Positions 25,255 to 37,839 are shown, numbered from the stretch's first letter. The stretch is DNA of 64,000 bases from Acinetobacter lanii (GCF_011578285.1 NZ_CP049916.1:2728001-2792000), one strand, 5' to 3'. Notes: a model not told the origin generated them from the letters alone. Numbers and translations: made by a program.

Positions 25255-27063
25255 TTAGCCTTCAACCAGCGACGCCGGTACTTTGACTGGCATATCCAAT
25301 AACTGTTGAGCAAAGGCTTTCCCTTGTGGATCAATGCGTAAACTTGCGACACCACCACCGCCCAGTGCATCAAGCAATAAGAAATTCAACGCATTAAAAC
25401 CTGGGATTTCATAACGCTGTACTTTATTTGCTTGACCATCTGAGCCTTCAAAGACATGCTTCATATATTCAGCAACTTTTTCTTCCGTCAATGAAGCACG
25501 AATCCAAGGTAGATATTCAGGCTGACGTGCAATCACACCAATATTGCTGTAATTACCTTTATCACCACTACGTGCATGAGCCACTTTGACCAAAGGTACT
25601 TCAATTTCATCACCTTTAAGCTGTGCCACTTCACCCACAGGTAGCGTCTGGGTTTGGAGATTTGTGCCTTGCGGAATATCAACCACATGGCGCTCACCAT
25701 TGAGATCGACTTCAATTTTCAGATCTTTTTTATCGACCAAGAACGAAAACAATTTGATCACTGGCGACGGTTTAGGACGTCCCCCCACAATGCCTGTAAG
25801 CGCAGGCGCCATACCTGTAGACGCTTGCGCAATTTCAGAGGCGAAGAACATGCAGGCTTCTTTAAACATATGTTTTACGGCAATTTTCACCACCACTTCA
25901 CGGTTGCCTTGCACACGACGATTGGCACCATAAGTCGTTTCAGTGCCTAAAATTTCCACTGATTTTTCTGAGAATGGAGGCACTGAACGTAAAGCCAACA
26001 CACGCTCAACTTTACTTAAAATGGCATTGGACACAGCAAGGGCTTTTTCTTCAGCATCTTGACCGGCCAATAGGAAGCTCACCAAAACACGGTTGCCGTC
26101 GGGGTAAGTGGTGCTGACTTTATATTGTGATGTTGGCGCAGAACCTAAAGCACCTGACACTTTGACCCGATGCTCACCGACTTGTTCTAATTTGACTTGG
26201 CTAAAATCAGCCGTGACATCAGGCAATAAATACGCTTGTGGATGCCCAATTTCATACACGATTTGTTCAGCCACCGTACCAATCGACACCAATCCACCAG
26301 TACCTGCGGGTTTGGTCACCACAAAAGAAGAATCAGCAGCGACTTCAACGATTGGGAAGCCCATATTGTCAAAGCCTTCGACCAAACGCCAATCGGTAAA
26401 ATTACCACCGGTACATTGCGCACCACATTCGATCACATGCCCTGCCAATGAACCTTGTGCTAGCTTGTCATAATCATCCAATGACCATTTGTACTCATGT
26501 AGCAAAGGGCCTAAAACTACAGCAGAATCGACCACACGACCTGTAATTACAATATCTGCACCGAGGTCTAGCGCATCACGCACTGCCACTGCACCCAAAT
26601 AAGCATTACTACTTGCGACATGTGCAGGAAGATCTTCACCGCTAAACATTTCTTTAATGCCTTGCTTTTGTAAGTCGGCATGTTGATCGATTAAATCATC
26701 ACCTAAGACCACAGCCACTTTTAAATCTAATCCAGCATTTTGAATCACTTGCTGTAAAGCATCACGGCATGCCAATGGATTGACACCACCAGCATTACTG
26801 ACCACCTTAATTTTTTTATCGGCAATTTTTTTAATCAGCGGCGTCATGACACGACTAACAAAATCTAAGGCATAACCATGTGTTGGCTCTTTCATTTTCG
26901 CCTTTGCCATAATCGACATGGTGATTTCTGAAAGATAATCAAACACCAAATAGTTAATATCTGACATATGTACCAACTGGAATGCAGCCGTATTGGTATC
27001 TCCCCAAAAACCTGAAGCACAGCCAATTTTTACAACTTTTTGATCATCCTGAATATTTGTCAT
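25255..27063 (-). CDS. atuA: AtuA, acyclic terpene utilisation protein (DUF1446)
   Basis: A 602-residue DUF1446 protein that starts KIGCASGFWGDT and contains YLVFDYLSEITMSIMAKAK, NAGGVNPLACRDALQ, GRVVDSAVVLGPLLHEY, and HARSGDKGNYSNIGV near the C-terminus. AtuA is essential in some pseudomonads for growth on citronellol, but its biochemical role is unknown. It is the first gene of the minus-strand run atuA-B-C-D-E-F and lies opposite atuR across 165 bp. GAGAAGGCAAA precedes the ATG. This gene is the strongest marker of atu over liu. Confidence 0.9.
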   Translation of the reverse strand: MTNIQDDQKVVKIGCASGFWGDTNTAAFQLVHMSDINYLVFDYLSEITMSIMAKAKMKEPTHGYALDFVSRVMTPLIKKIADKKIKVVSNAGGVNPLACRDALQQVIQNAGLDLKVAVVLGDDLIDQHADLQKQGIKEMFSGEDLPAHVASSNAYLGAVAVRDALDLGADIVITGRVVDSAVVLGPLLHEYKWSLDDYDKLAQGSLAGHVIECGAQCTGGNFTDWRLVEGFDNMGFPIVEVAADSSFVVTKPAGTGGLVSIGTVAEQIVYEIGHPQAYLLPDVTADFSQVKLEQVGEHRVKVSGALGSAPTSQYKVSTTYPDGNRVLVSFLLAGQDAEEKALAVSNAILSKVERVLALRSVPPFSEKSVEILGTETTYGANRRVQGNREVVVKIAVKHMFKEACMFFASEIAQASTGMAPALTGIVGGRPKPSPVIKLFSFLVDKKDLKIEVDLNGERHVVDIPQGTNLQTQTLPVGEVAQLKGDEIEVPLVKVAHARSGDKGNYSNIGVIARQPEYLPWIRASLTEEKVAEYMKHVFEGSDGQANKVQRYEIPGFNALNFLLLDALGGGGVASLRIDPQGKAFAQQLLDMPVKVPASLVEG

Positions 27064-27105
27064 TTTGCCTTCTCATTATTCTGTTTAGAATTTAATCGTA
27101 ATCTA

Positions 27106-27121
27106 CCAAGCAAGCGCTTGG
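27106..27121. promoter_or_regulatory. Candidate AtuR operator in the atuA-atuR divergent region
   Basis: CCAAGC and GCTTGG form an inverted repeat separated by AAGC, with AAGCGCTT palindromic inside. Three further TTGGCAA-like words lie at about 27150-27195. A TetR-type repressor encoded next door makes this a plausible operator; binding is not shown. Confidence 0.45.
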
Positions 27122-27228
27122 TTTGTAAAGTGCAAAATGTTATTATTCTTGGCAAATATGCTTAACTTGATTGGCAAGTCTGATCTGGCAAGGCTTTCAA
27201 CCCTTTTGTAAGAGAGAAAAATAATAAA

Positions 27229-27831
27229 ATGATTGCATCTTCAATTGATCAAATTGAACCGATCGCCTGTTTTGACGATACCCCACGGGGTCGTTTATTG
27301 TTGGGTGCGGCTTATCTATTTCATAAGCAAGGCTATGCCAAAACCACAGTACGTGAATTGGCACAATTCATTGGCATTCAATCGGGTAGCCTATTTCATC
27401 ATTTCAAAACCAAGGATGATATCTTGGCAAATGTGATGGAACAGACGATTATTTATAACAATGCCTGTCTACAAAGTGCCATCACCACCTCCAATCATCC
27501 AGAGCAACAGCTGAAAGAATTGATTAAAGCTGAATTGCATGCCATTACAGGGGATACAGGTGCTGCCATGGCGGTTTTGGTTTATGAATGGTTTGCTCTT
27601 TCACCTGAAAATCAAAAAAAATTATTGAAGCTACGCAATGAATATGAGGGCATTTGGCTCAAAGTCATTCAGGTATTGCATGAACAAGGCAAAATTAAGC
27701 ATGATCCTTTCATTTGGCGACGCCTAATTGGTGGTTCGATTGCATGGACCGTGACGTGGTATAACCCTGAAGGAAAACTTTCTTTAGATGGTTTAGCGGA
27801 TATTGTTTGGGATATGACGCTGAAATCTTAA
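27229..27831 (+). CDS. atuR: TetR-family regulator, AtuR-like
   Basis: A 200-residue TetR regulator. The N-terminal helix-turn-helix spans about residues 20-65 (LLGAAYLFHKQGYAKTTVRELAQFIGIQSGSLFHHFKTKDDI). The C-terminal ligand-binding domain is helical. In Pseudomonas AtuR represses the divergent atuA operon and is relieved by an acyl-CoA intermediate of citronellol breakdown; the same layout is seen here. The gene is intact, but an IS3 element begins 5 bp behind its stop codon. Confidence 0.85.
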   Translation: MIASSIDQIEPIACFDDTPRGRLLLGAAYLFHKQGYAKTTVRELAQFIGIQSGSLFHHFKTKDDILANVMEQTIIYNNACLQSAITTSNHPEQQLKELIKAELHAITGDTGAAMAVLVYEWFALSPENQKKLLKLRNEYEGIWLKVIQVLHEQGKIKHDPFIWRRLIGGSIAWTVTWYNPEGKLSLDGLADIVWDMTLKS

Positions 27832-27881
27832 AAATATGTCCCGTCCTAAAATAGATTGACAGTATTTCCTTTCAAATCGAG

Positions 27882-28784
27882 TTAAGTCATTAGCTCGGTT
27901 TGATTTTGTTTATACACCTCATACGGTGTCTGCATATTTAAACTCAAATGCGGCCTATAACAGTTATAGATCATAATCGATTCAGCGATTAAATGATCTA
28001 ATTCCTTCATTGTATTACAGCGTTGTGTTAAAAACTCTTGCTTTAAGATCCCATTGATTCGCTCTGCTAATGCATTTTGGTAACAATCGCCTCCATCGGT
28101 CATAGAGGGTAGAATGTCGTAATGTTGCAGTGTAGATTGGTATAAATCTGAGCAATATTGTGAGCCTCGATCCGAATGATGAATCATTCGGATCGCTCGA
28201 TTCTCAACACCTCGCATCGCCATATGTAAAGCCTCAACTACATTTTCCGCTCGCATGTCACGTGATAACTTATAACCCTTAATCTCTCGAGTATAGGCAT
28301 CCGTCACTAGAGCGAGGTAATGCACTCCCTCAGCACTCTGTACATACGTAATATCACTTACCCATACCTCATTGGCTTGTACAGGTGAGTAGTCCTTGAG
28401 TAGATTTGGATGCTTCTTCATCCAATGCTTGCTATCTGTTGTTTTGGTATAGCGACGCTTGGGACGTATCAATAAATCGTGTTCTCTTAATATCTTAAAT
28501 AACTGATCTCGGCCATATTTTAAATTTTGTTCTAACAATTTGGGTTTAATCAACCAATAGAGTTTACGAGTGCCTATACTTGGCATCAGGCAACGGTATT
28601 CTTGAACCAACTCAAGTACCTTCTGGTTTTCTTGTCTTGTAATTTGAGCACTTTTCTCTGCTTGATAATAGGCTTGGCGACTGATCCCAAGCCATTCACA
28701 ATAACGTGAAACGCTTAATCTTCTTTGGCTTTGCCAATCTTTGAAACGTGCTCGGCATACTTTTTTCCAAGATCTGAACCACAT
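27882..28784 (-). CDS. IS3-family transposase OrfB (DDE integrase core)
   Basis: The 300-codon orfB frame encodes the catalytic half of the IS3 transposase. The DDE residues sit in WVSDITYV, HHSDRGSQY and NALAERINGILKQE. An N-terminal HTH_21-like segment (SVSRYCEWLGISRQAYYQ) and a closing YNCYRPHLSLNMQTPYEVY are typical. It is normally made as an OrfAB fusion by -1 frameshifting from orfA; an independent ATG at 28784 exists. No inactivating mutation is visible. Confidence 0.92.
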   Translation of the reverse strand: MWFRSWKKVCRARFKDWQSQRRLSVSRYCEWLGISRQAYYQAEKSAQITRQENQKVLELVQEYRCLMPSIGTRKLYWLIKPKLLEQNLKYGRDQLFKILREHDLLIRPKRRYTKTTDSKHWMKKHPNLLKDYSPVQANEVWVSDITYVQSAEGVHYLALVTDAYTREIKGYKLSRDMRAENVVEALHMAMRGVENRAIRMIHHSDRGSQYCSDLYQSTLQHYDILPSMTDGGDCYQNALAERINGILKQEFLTQRCNTMKELDHLIAESIMIYNCYRPHLSLNMQTPYEVYKQNQTELMT

Positions 28785-29104
28785 TCTTTATCAAGGTGAT
28801 AAATCACATCTTCCATGAATTCAGTCTTGAGTTTTTCATTTGCGAGTTTTTTTTCTAACTGGCGAATTCTTTGTTGTGGTGTGAGTGGGCTTTTAGATGA
28901 ATTTGGCATAATTGAAGTCCAATCCTGGTGTCCGTGTTTACGTAACCATGTTAGTACGGTTGATTTTCCTTGAATACCATATTTCTCTTGAGCCTGCTTA
29001 TAAGTGATTGTGCCTTTTTCAACTTCATGAACAACCATCATTTTAAAGGCAAAGCTATAATCTCGTTGTGTGCGTTTAACACGTTGTTCTGTCTCATGTT
29101 TCAT
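28715..29104 (-). CDS. IS3-family transposase OrfA (helix-turn-helix)
   Basis: A 129-residue OrfA with an HTH region (YKQAQEKYGIQGKSTVLTWLRKHG) and a leucine-zipper-like tail (QQRIRQLEKKLANEKLKTEFMEDVI). The -1 slippery heptamer A-AAA-AAG lies at 28766-28760 in the orfA frame, inside the 70-nt overlap with orfB; shifting there joins OrfA to OrfB. ATG at 29104 is chosen over a TTG five codons upstream. Confidence 0.9.
   Translation of the reverse strand: MKHETEQRVKRTQRDYSFAFKMMVVHEVEKGTITYKQAQEKYGIQGKSTVLTWLRKHGHQDWTSIMPNSSKSPLTPQQRIRQLEKKLANEKLKTEFMEDVIYHLDKECGSDLGKKYAEHVSKIGKAKED
28760..28766 (-). promoter_or_regulatory. Programmed -1 frameshift site (A6G)
   Basis: A AAA AAG in the orfA reading frame, within the orfA/orfB overlap. 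This heptamer is the standard slippery site in many IS3-family elements. Confidence 0.8.
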
Positions 29105-29157
29105 CAAATAAGTCTCCAATGTGTAAACTTATTTCAGGACGGGACAATATACAACCA

Positions 29158-29187
29158 TAAAAAAGGTGACACTCGGTCACCTTTTTT
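29158..29187. terminator. Intrinsic terminator behind the second acyl-CoA dehydrogenase
   Basis: AAAGGTGAC / GTCACCTTT stem flanked by A- and T-runs. It originally separated the converging atuR and dehydrogenase genes; the IS3 element now lies between it and atuR. Confidence 0.85.
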
Positions 29188-29212
29188 AACATGAGTACGA
29201 ATAACACTGGGA

Positions 29213-30376
29213 CTAGAAGCCCAATTGACGGCTTGCTAAATCTTTCATAATTTCTTCAGCACCACCACCAATCATATTCACTTTAACTTCACGGTAGATA
29301 CGTTCAGATTTCATGCCACGCATAAAACCCATGCCCCCTAGAGTCTGAACCGCAGCATCCGCACAGAATTGCATGGTTTGTGTTGCCACATTTTTTAACA
29401 TACAAATTTGTGCAATCATTTCATTGCCTTGTAGCTCAGGACGTCCCATTTTATAGGCTGTATCTTCAAGCAATGCACGCGTGGTTTGTAAGCGTGTTGC
29501 CATATCGACCAATTTGTGTCGTACTACTTGATGATCAACTAAACGCTTACCAAAAGTACGACGTTGTTGTGCCCAATCCAACGCTTCTTCATAACAGACT
29601 TTGGCATAACCATAACTACTTGCAGCAAGGAAGAAACGCTCCATGTTGAAGTTATTCATAATCACAAAGAAGCCCATATTTTCAGGACCAATCAAATTCT
29701 TCGCAGGCACACGCACTTCATCAAAATGTAAATGTGCTGTATCCGATGCCCACCAACCCATTTTATCGAGTTTGGTTTTGGTAATCCCGGGTGTATGCGC
29801 ATCAATGAGAAGCATTGAAATACCATTCGGACCTTTGCCTTCAGGGTCAGTACGTACAGCAACTGTATAATAATCTGCACGTACACCCGAAGTAATAAAG
29901 GTTTTTTCACCGCTCACAACATAAAAGTCACCGTCTTTCACTGCTTTGGTTTTAAGTGCTGCAACATCTGAACCACCACCGGGCTCTGTAATTGCCAATG
30001 CTGAAATTTTTTCCCCTGATAAAATTTGTGGGAGCACTTCAGCTTTAACTTCTTCACTGGCAAAACTATTAATTGGTGGCGCACCAATCATATGTGAAAG
30101 TAGTGAAGCAATTAAGCCACCTGAAGCCGCTTTTGCGAGTTCAACACAGCCCAATAAGGTATAAAATGCATCAGTGTCTGAAATACCCCCGTATTTCTCA
30201 TCAAAACCCGATGCCATTAAGCCGACTTCTGCGGCTTTTTTATACAGCTCTCTTGGAAAAGTTTCAGCTTCATCCCACTCATTCACAAAAGGTAAAATTT
30301 CTTTTTCTACGAATTTTTTAACCGCATCAGCAAATGCAAAATGTTCATCTGTGTAATATATTGGATTGTATTGCAT
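29213..30376 (-). CDS. Acyl-CoA dehydrogenase, second copy
   Basis: A 387-residue acyl-CoA dehydrogenase. The motifs ALAITEPGGGSDVAALKTKAVKDG, KTFITSGVRADYYTVAVRTD and QRRTFGKRL are intact. As in the AtuD-like protein, the C-terminal segment reads IGGGAEEIMKDL in place of the common EGT-type motif. It converges with atuR and is not in the main operon, but its sequence type and position suggest it oxidises another branched acyl-CoA of the terpene pathway. The substrate is unknown. Confidence 0.85.
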   Translation of the reverse strand: MQYNPIYYTDEHFAFADAVKKFVEKEILPFVNEWDEAETFPRELYKKAAEVGLMASGFDEKYGGISDTDAFYTLLGCVELAKAASGGLIASLLSHMIGAPPINSFASEEVKAEVLPQILSGEKISALAITEPGGGSDVAALKTKAVKDGDFYVVSGEKTFITSGVRADYYTVAVRTDPEGKGPNGISMLLIDAHTPGITKTKLDKMGWWASDTAHLHFDEVRVPAKNLIGPENMGFFVIMNNFNMERFFLAASSYGYAKVCYEEALDWAQQRRTFGKRLVDHQVVRHKLVDMATRLQTTRALLEDTAYKMGRPELQGNEMIAQICMLKNVATQTMQFCADAAVQTLGGMGFMRGMKSERIYREVKVNMIGGGAEEIMKDLASRQLGF

Positions 30377-30660
30377 CTAATTTTTCCCTGAATATGATGT
30401 TTCCTCAACCGTTTCATAGTGACTAGCTCTTATTATTTTTTTAATAGCAAGAAGCATCAATTTCTTGGCATAAATCAACAGTTACTCAATTTGTCTGACA
30501 GTATTCGATTGATTATCAATATCTTATTTAAAAGTATATTTAGAAATATCGAATACTATTGATATATTCATCATATTTATTTTGATAAATGCTTAATGAT
30601 GAGTGCTATCTATAGAAATATACTTTAAAAAAAATATATCAATTCTAAAGTAACCCATAT
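30377..30660. other. AT-rich upstream region of the second acyl-CoA dehydrogenase
   Basis: No gene is visible in this stretch. It is very AT-rich (long A/T tracts around 30530-30650) and should hold the promoter of the minus-strand dehydrogenase gene. Just right of it lie two rRNA-operon terminators. Confidence 0.5.
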
Positions 30661-30697
30661 AAAAAAGCCCGAACAGGAAGTTGGGGCTTTTTTAATG
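30660..30697 (-). terminator. Second terminator of the rRNA operon
   Basis: AAAAAAGCCC ... GGGCTTTTTT forms a stem with an interrupted loop, about 110 bp beyond the 5S gene and behind the first terminator. Tandem terminators are common after rRNA operons. Confidence 0.65.
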
Positions 30698-30761
30698 ACT
30701 GTATTTGATATATTTCTGCGATTCGTAACGAAATTTTGCTTTTCAACTTTCTTTTCGGCAT

Positions 30762-30798
30762 AAAAAAACACCCTGATCTTTTGATCAGGGTGTTTTTA
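30762..30798 (-). terminator. First terminator of the rRNA operon
   Basis: ACACCCTGATC / GATCAGGGTGT, an 11-bp perfect stem with a TTTT loop and A/T runs on both sides, 15 bp beyond the 5S gene. Confidence 0.9.
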
Positions 30799-30807
30799 GG
30801 AATAATG

Positions 30808-30922
30808 AGCTGGCGATGACTTACTCTCACATGGGTAACCCCACACTACCATCAGCGCTAAGAGGTTTCACTTCTGAGTTCGGGAAGGGATCAGGTGGTT
30901 CACTCTTGCTATTGTCGCCAGC
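30808..30922 (-). rRNA. rrf: 5S ribosomal RNA
   Basis: A 115-nt gene whose RNA begins GCUGGCGACAAUAGC and ends with the complementary GUCAUCGCCAGC, giving the terminal helix I. The conserved internal CCGAACUCAGAAGUGAAAC is present. It follows 23S in the usual order. Confidence 0.95.
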
Positions 30923-31098
30923 ACAACTGTTTATGGATACTCGCTTAGTCTTACGTTTGTGCTAAGTGTTTTTCCAAATGAGTTATTAACAGAAATACTT
31001 GAGTTGTTTAGTTTAACTAGCTTGATCACTAAATCAAGATGTTTTGTAGAATATCGAATCAACTGATGCTTTATACAACAACTGTTTGGGTGTTGTAT
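30923..31098 (-). other. 23S-5S spacer of the rRNA operon
   Basis: This 176-nt spacer contains no tRNA. Its inner end (31081-31105) forms one arm of the 23S processing stem. A further segment (about 30983-31017) is complementary, with gaps, to the 16S-23S spacer at 34198-34242. Confidence 0.7.

Positions 31099-31105
<7 letters not shown>
31081..31105 (-). repeat. 23S processing stem, 3' arm
   Basis: ACTGTTTGGGTGTTGTATAG followed by TCAAG is complementary to 33984-34007 with a single bulge. In the transcript this forms the long helix closing 23S that RNase III would cut. Confidence 0.8.
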
Positions 31106-33983
<2,878 letters not shown>

Positions 33984-33990
<7 letters not shown>

Positions 33991-34007
33991 ATACAACCCC
34001 AAACAGT
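33984..34007 (-). repeat. 23S processing stem, 5' arm
   Basis: CTTGACTATACAACCCC followed by AAACAGT is the reverse complement of the arm at 31081-31105, with one bulged base. Confidence 0.8.
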
Positions 34008-34423
34008 CGTTAACCCTTACAAGTGGGGTTAGCAACAGATCGATTGCTCGATCATACAGTTGGCGTCTCGTAGATTTAACTACAGTACAGCTTCAATTAG
34101 ATTCATATACCAAAACGCTTGATTCAGTTAATTTCGCTAGTTCTCATTCAATCACTTCAACTTCATAACTTACGTTATGTCGTTTCCGCTTTTGGAATGA
34201 GTTAAACAATTAATTTCAACTCAAATATATTCTGTTAATGATTGTCTACGTCCTCATCGGAGCGCAGCAACTGTGATAAATCACAGAAGTTAACAAGACG
34301 CGCATTATACGCAATTTCTTACTAATTTCTATAATCTAACCAACTGATCGCTTACTCAGTGCTCGAAGTATAACTTCTCGCTTAAATTTTAAGGAAAAGC
34401 AGTGCTTTTCTGATCTTAAAATT
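34008..34423 (-). other. 16S-23S spacer between tRNA-Ala and 23S
   Basis: About 415 bp without genes. It is AT-rich, and includes a segment (34198-34242) complementary to the 23S-5S spacer, and pyrimidine-rich stretches likely to be boxA-type antitermination signals, which I could not pin down. Confidence 0.6.
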
Positions 34424-34499
34424 TGGTGGAGACTAGGAGAGTCGAACTCCTGACCTCCTGCGTGCAAAGCAGGCGCTCTACCAACTAAGCTAAGTCCCC
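34424..34499 (-). tRNA. tRNA-Ala (TGC)
   Basis: A 76-nt cloverleaf including the encoded CCA. The acceptor stem begins GGGGACTTAGC, the anticodon loop is CTTTGCACG with anticodon TGC, and the T arm reads GGAGTTCGACTCTCC. It lies in the 16S-23S spacer. Confidence 0.96.
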
Positions 34500-34573
34500 A
34501 GCTTATCATATAGATTCGATATATCTTTACGTTCTGTTCGCTTCAGTATTTTCATACTGCGTTAGTCAGATAG

Positions 34574-34650
<77 letters not shown>

Positions 34651-34665
34651 TCAGATACATCTTCA

Positions 34666-34692
34666 TGAAGAACAACTTGTTGTGGATTCTTA
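34666..34692 (-). repeat. 16S processing stem, 3' arm
   Basis: GAAGAACAACTTGTTGTGGA and the following bases are complementary to 36378-36400 in the leader. The two arms bracket 16S and form the RNase III stem of the precursor. Confidence 0.75.
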
Positions 34693-34711
34693 CCGATCGT
34701 CAATCTTTCGT

Positions 34712-36249
<1,538 letters not shown>

Positions 36250-36377
36250 AATATTGCTTAGCGCCTTAAAGGGCGCCAATCTTGGCTCATCAATTTTCTG
36301 ACAAATATTTCTCAAATAAACTTCGAGTAATTTCTACCATCAATCAATGAAAATAATTTCGATCAATCAATCAGTAA

Positions 36378-36400
36378 AAATCCACACAAGTTGTTCTTCA
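36378..36400 (-). repeat. 16S processing stem, 5' arm
   Basis: AAATCCACACAAGTTGTTCT and TCA form the complement of the arm at 34666-34692, with a small interruption. In the transcript it lies about 130 nt before mature 16S. Confidence 0.75.
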
Positions 36401-36452
36401 TAATCTCTTAATGATCTTCTTAATGCTTCGTCAGCATCAAGCTAGGTCGGCT

Positions 36453-36480
36453 ATATTACTCTAAATCTCTAAAGAGTCAA
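36453..36480 (-). promoter_or_regulatory. rRNA operon P1 promoter
   Basis: Read on the minus strand: TTGACT (36480-36475), a 16-nt spacer, then TAATAT (36458-36453), followed by a GC-rich discriminator (AGCCGACC). Upstream is an A/T-rich tract like an UP element. A GC discriminator and 16-nt spacing are typical of stringently controlled rRNA promoters. Confidence 0.75.
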
Positions 36481-36834
36481 CCAGTAATTCAAATTATTTT
36501 TAAACTTTCTTTCCAAAACCTAACTCAACCAATCTTAGCTAAGTTACTGTTTTATCAGAAGTTTTAATCTTCATCACCGCCGATGGATGTGCATTCTACA
36601 GGATTTCAGAACTGACACAACCCCTTTTTTTAATTATTTATAAAAAATGTGATTAAGCGATCACTTCTTCTACAAATCAGTTATTTTCTTACACTTATTG
36701 ACCAAAAAAGTATTATTTTTCGATCAATTGTAGATTATGATCTTTCATGAATCACTTTTAAAACATCTGATCGGCACTTTAATTTTATAAAAAATGTGCT
36801 TTTTCATTCCTTATATTCTTTCTCTAGGTCTGTT

Positions 36835-37767
36835 ATGCATCAAAGTCATATTATTTGGGCAACGCTTCTTTCAGTAGGCATGAGTTCTACTGCGTTCGGT
36901 GCACAATCTTCTACTACTGTTAATAAAGACATACAAGTTGATCACGAAGTTCAGGCGACATCTGAGCCAAATGATTCAGACGAAATTGCAGATTCAACTG
37001 AAACCTCCAATGTGAAGTATCCTCGCCTAGAAGCACTGAAAGAATTGAAAACCATTAAGGCTGATCAGCTTAAAGTGAATGCCAATGCTGCTCAAGCTGA
37101 TGAGGTTAAAGATCCGCTTCAGCCTTTAAACCGTGAAATTTATAAATTCAATGACATGCTTGATCGTAATTTTGCACGACCGATAGCTGTGCAATATAAA
37201 GAAAAGGTGCCTGCAGAAGTGAGAGGCACCTATCATGGCTTCCGTAAAAATTTGGGTGAACCTTGGAATGCGGTCAATCAAATCGCGCAAGGTCGTTTTT
37301 TAAGAGCAGCCAAAACTTTAGGTCGTTTTACCATTAACACAGTCACCACTTTAGGTTTGGCTGACCCTGCGACACGCTTAGGTTTGGAAACTGAAGATGA
37401 AGATTTCGGAACCACTCTGGGCTATTACGGTGTGCCATCGGGCCCATATGTGATGTTACCGATTATGGGTCCAAGTACGTTCCGTGATGGTATAGGTCGT
37501 GTCGCAGATAATTTTGGTCGTCCACAGAAATATATTTTAGATCATCATGACCGTCTTTATTATGGTGAACAGTTGTGGCGTGGTATTGATGTGCGTTCAG
37601 AATTATTAGATGTTGAACAAGTCTTGCAAGGTGATAAATACGCTGCACTTCGTGATGCTTATCTACAAAAGAAAAATTTTGACATTGCGCAGAAGAAAGG
37701 CTTAGAAACCGACTCTAATTTGTTTATCGATGATGTCAATGAAGATGTATCAGCACCGACTGAATGA
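36835..37767 (+). CDS. mlaA: MlaA-family outer-membrane lipid-asymmetry protein
   Basis: A 310-residue MlaA/VacJ protein, which in complex with porins removes mislocalised phospholipids from the outer leaflet of the outer membrane for return by the MlaC/MlaFEDB system. The domain starts with DPLQPLNREIYKFNDMLDRN near residue 97. It continues GFRKNLGEPWNAVNQIAQGR and LGYYGVPSGPYVMLPIMGPST. The N-terminus (MHQSHIIWATLLSVGMSSTAFGA-Q) is a type I signal peptide with no lipobox Cys, followed by an ~85-residue acidic linker; classic MlaA is a lipoprotein. ATG at 36835 is chosen over an in-frame GTG upstream. Confidence 0.9.
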   Translation: MHQSHIIWATLLSVGMSSTAFGAQSSTTVNKDIQVDHEVQATSEPNDSDEIADSTETSNVKYPRLEALKELKTIKADQLKVNANAAQADEVKDPLQPLNREIYKFNDMLDRNFARPIAVQYKEKVPAEVRGTYHGFRKNLGEPWNAVNQIAQGRFLRAAKTLGRFTINTVTTLGLADPATRLGLETEDEDFGTTLGYYGVPSGPYVMLPIMGPSTFRDGIGRVADNFGRPQKYILDHHDRLYYGEQLWRGIDVRSELLDVEQVLQGDKYAALRDAYLQKKNFDIAQKKGLETDSNLFIDDVNEDVSAPTE

Positions 37768-37806
37768 TTTATCTCATTCATTTTGAAAAATATTCATTCA
37801 CAGCTG

Positions 37807-37839
37807 ATTGAGGAAAATTCTCATTGAATTTTCCTCAAT
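37807..37839. repeat. Perfect inverted repeat between mlaA and the phosphatase gene
   Basis: ATTGAGGAAAATTC and GAATTTTCCTCAAT form a 14-bp perfect stem with a TCATT loop. It follows mlaA by 40 bp. It lacks a clear T-run, so it may be a terminator aided by A/T-rich stem, or a protein-binding palindrome. Confidence 0.6.

Larger units (their letters stand above)
27834..29149. mobile_element. IS3-family insertion sequence with 3-bp target duplication
   Basis: The 1310-bp element runs from 27837 to 29146. Its ends are imperfect inverted repeats TGTCCCGTCCTAAAATAG and TGTCCCGTCCTGAAATAA, and a direct repeat ATA flanks both sides (27834-27836, 29147-29149). It carries orfA and orfB on the minus strand joined by an A6G slippery site, so it appears complete. 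It lies between the 3' end of atuR and the terminator of the acyl-CoA dehydrogenase gene. Its exact ISfinder name is not assigned. Confidence 0.9.
36250..36834. other. rRNA leader and divergent upstream region of mlaA
   Basis: 585 bp without a gene. From left to right it holds the rRNA leader with the 16S processing arm (36378-36400), the rRNA promoter (36453-36480), an A/T-rich upstream zone that may act as an UP element, and then the upstream region of plus-strand mlaA. I see no additional ORF with a ribosome-binding site. Confidence 0.6.

Noticed and set aside
18514..27831. Reading the cluster as the leucine liu pathway
   Set aside because: Carboxylase, hydratase and dehydrogenase would fit, but there is no HMG-CoA lyase, and AtuA (DUF1446) plus the PECR-type SDR fit atu better.
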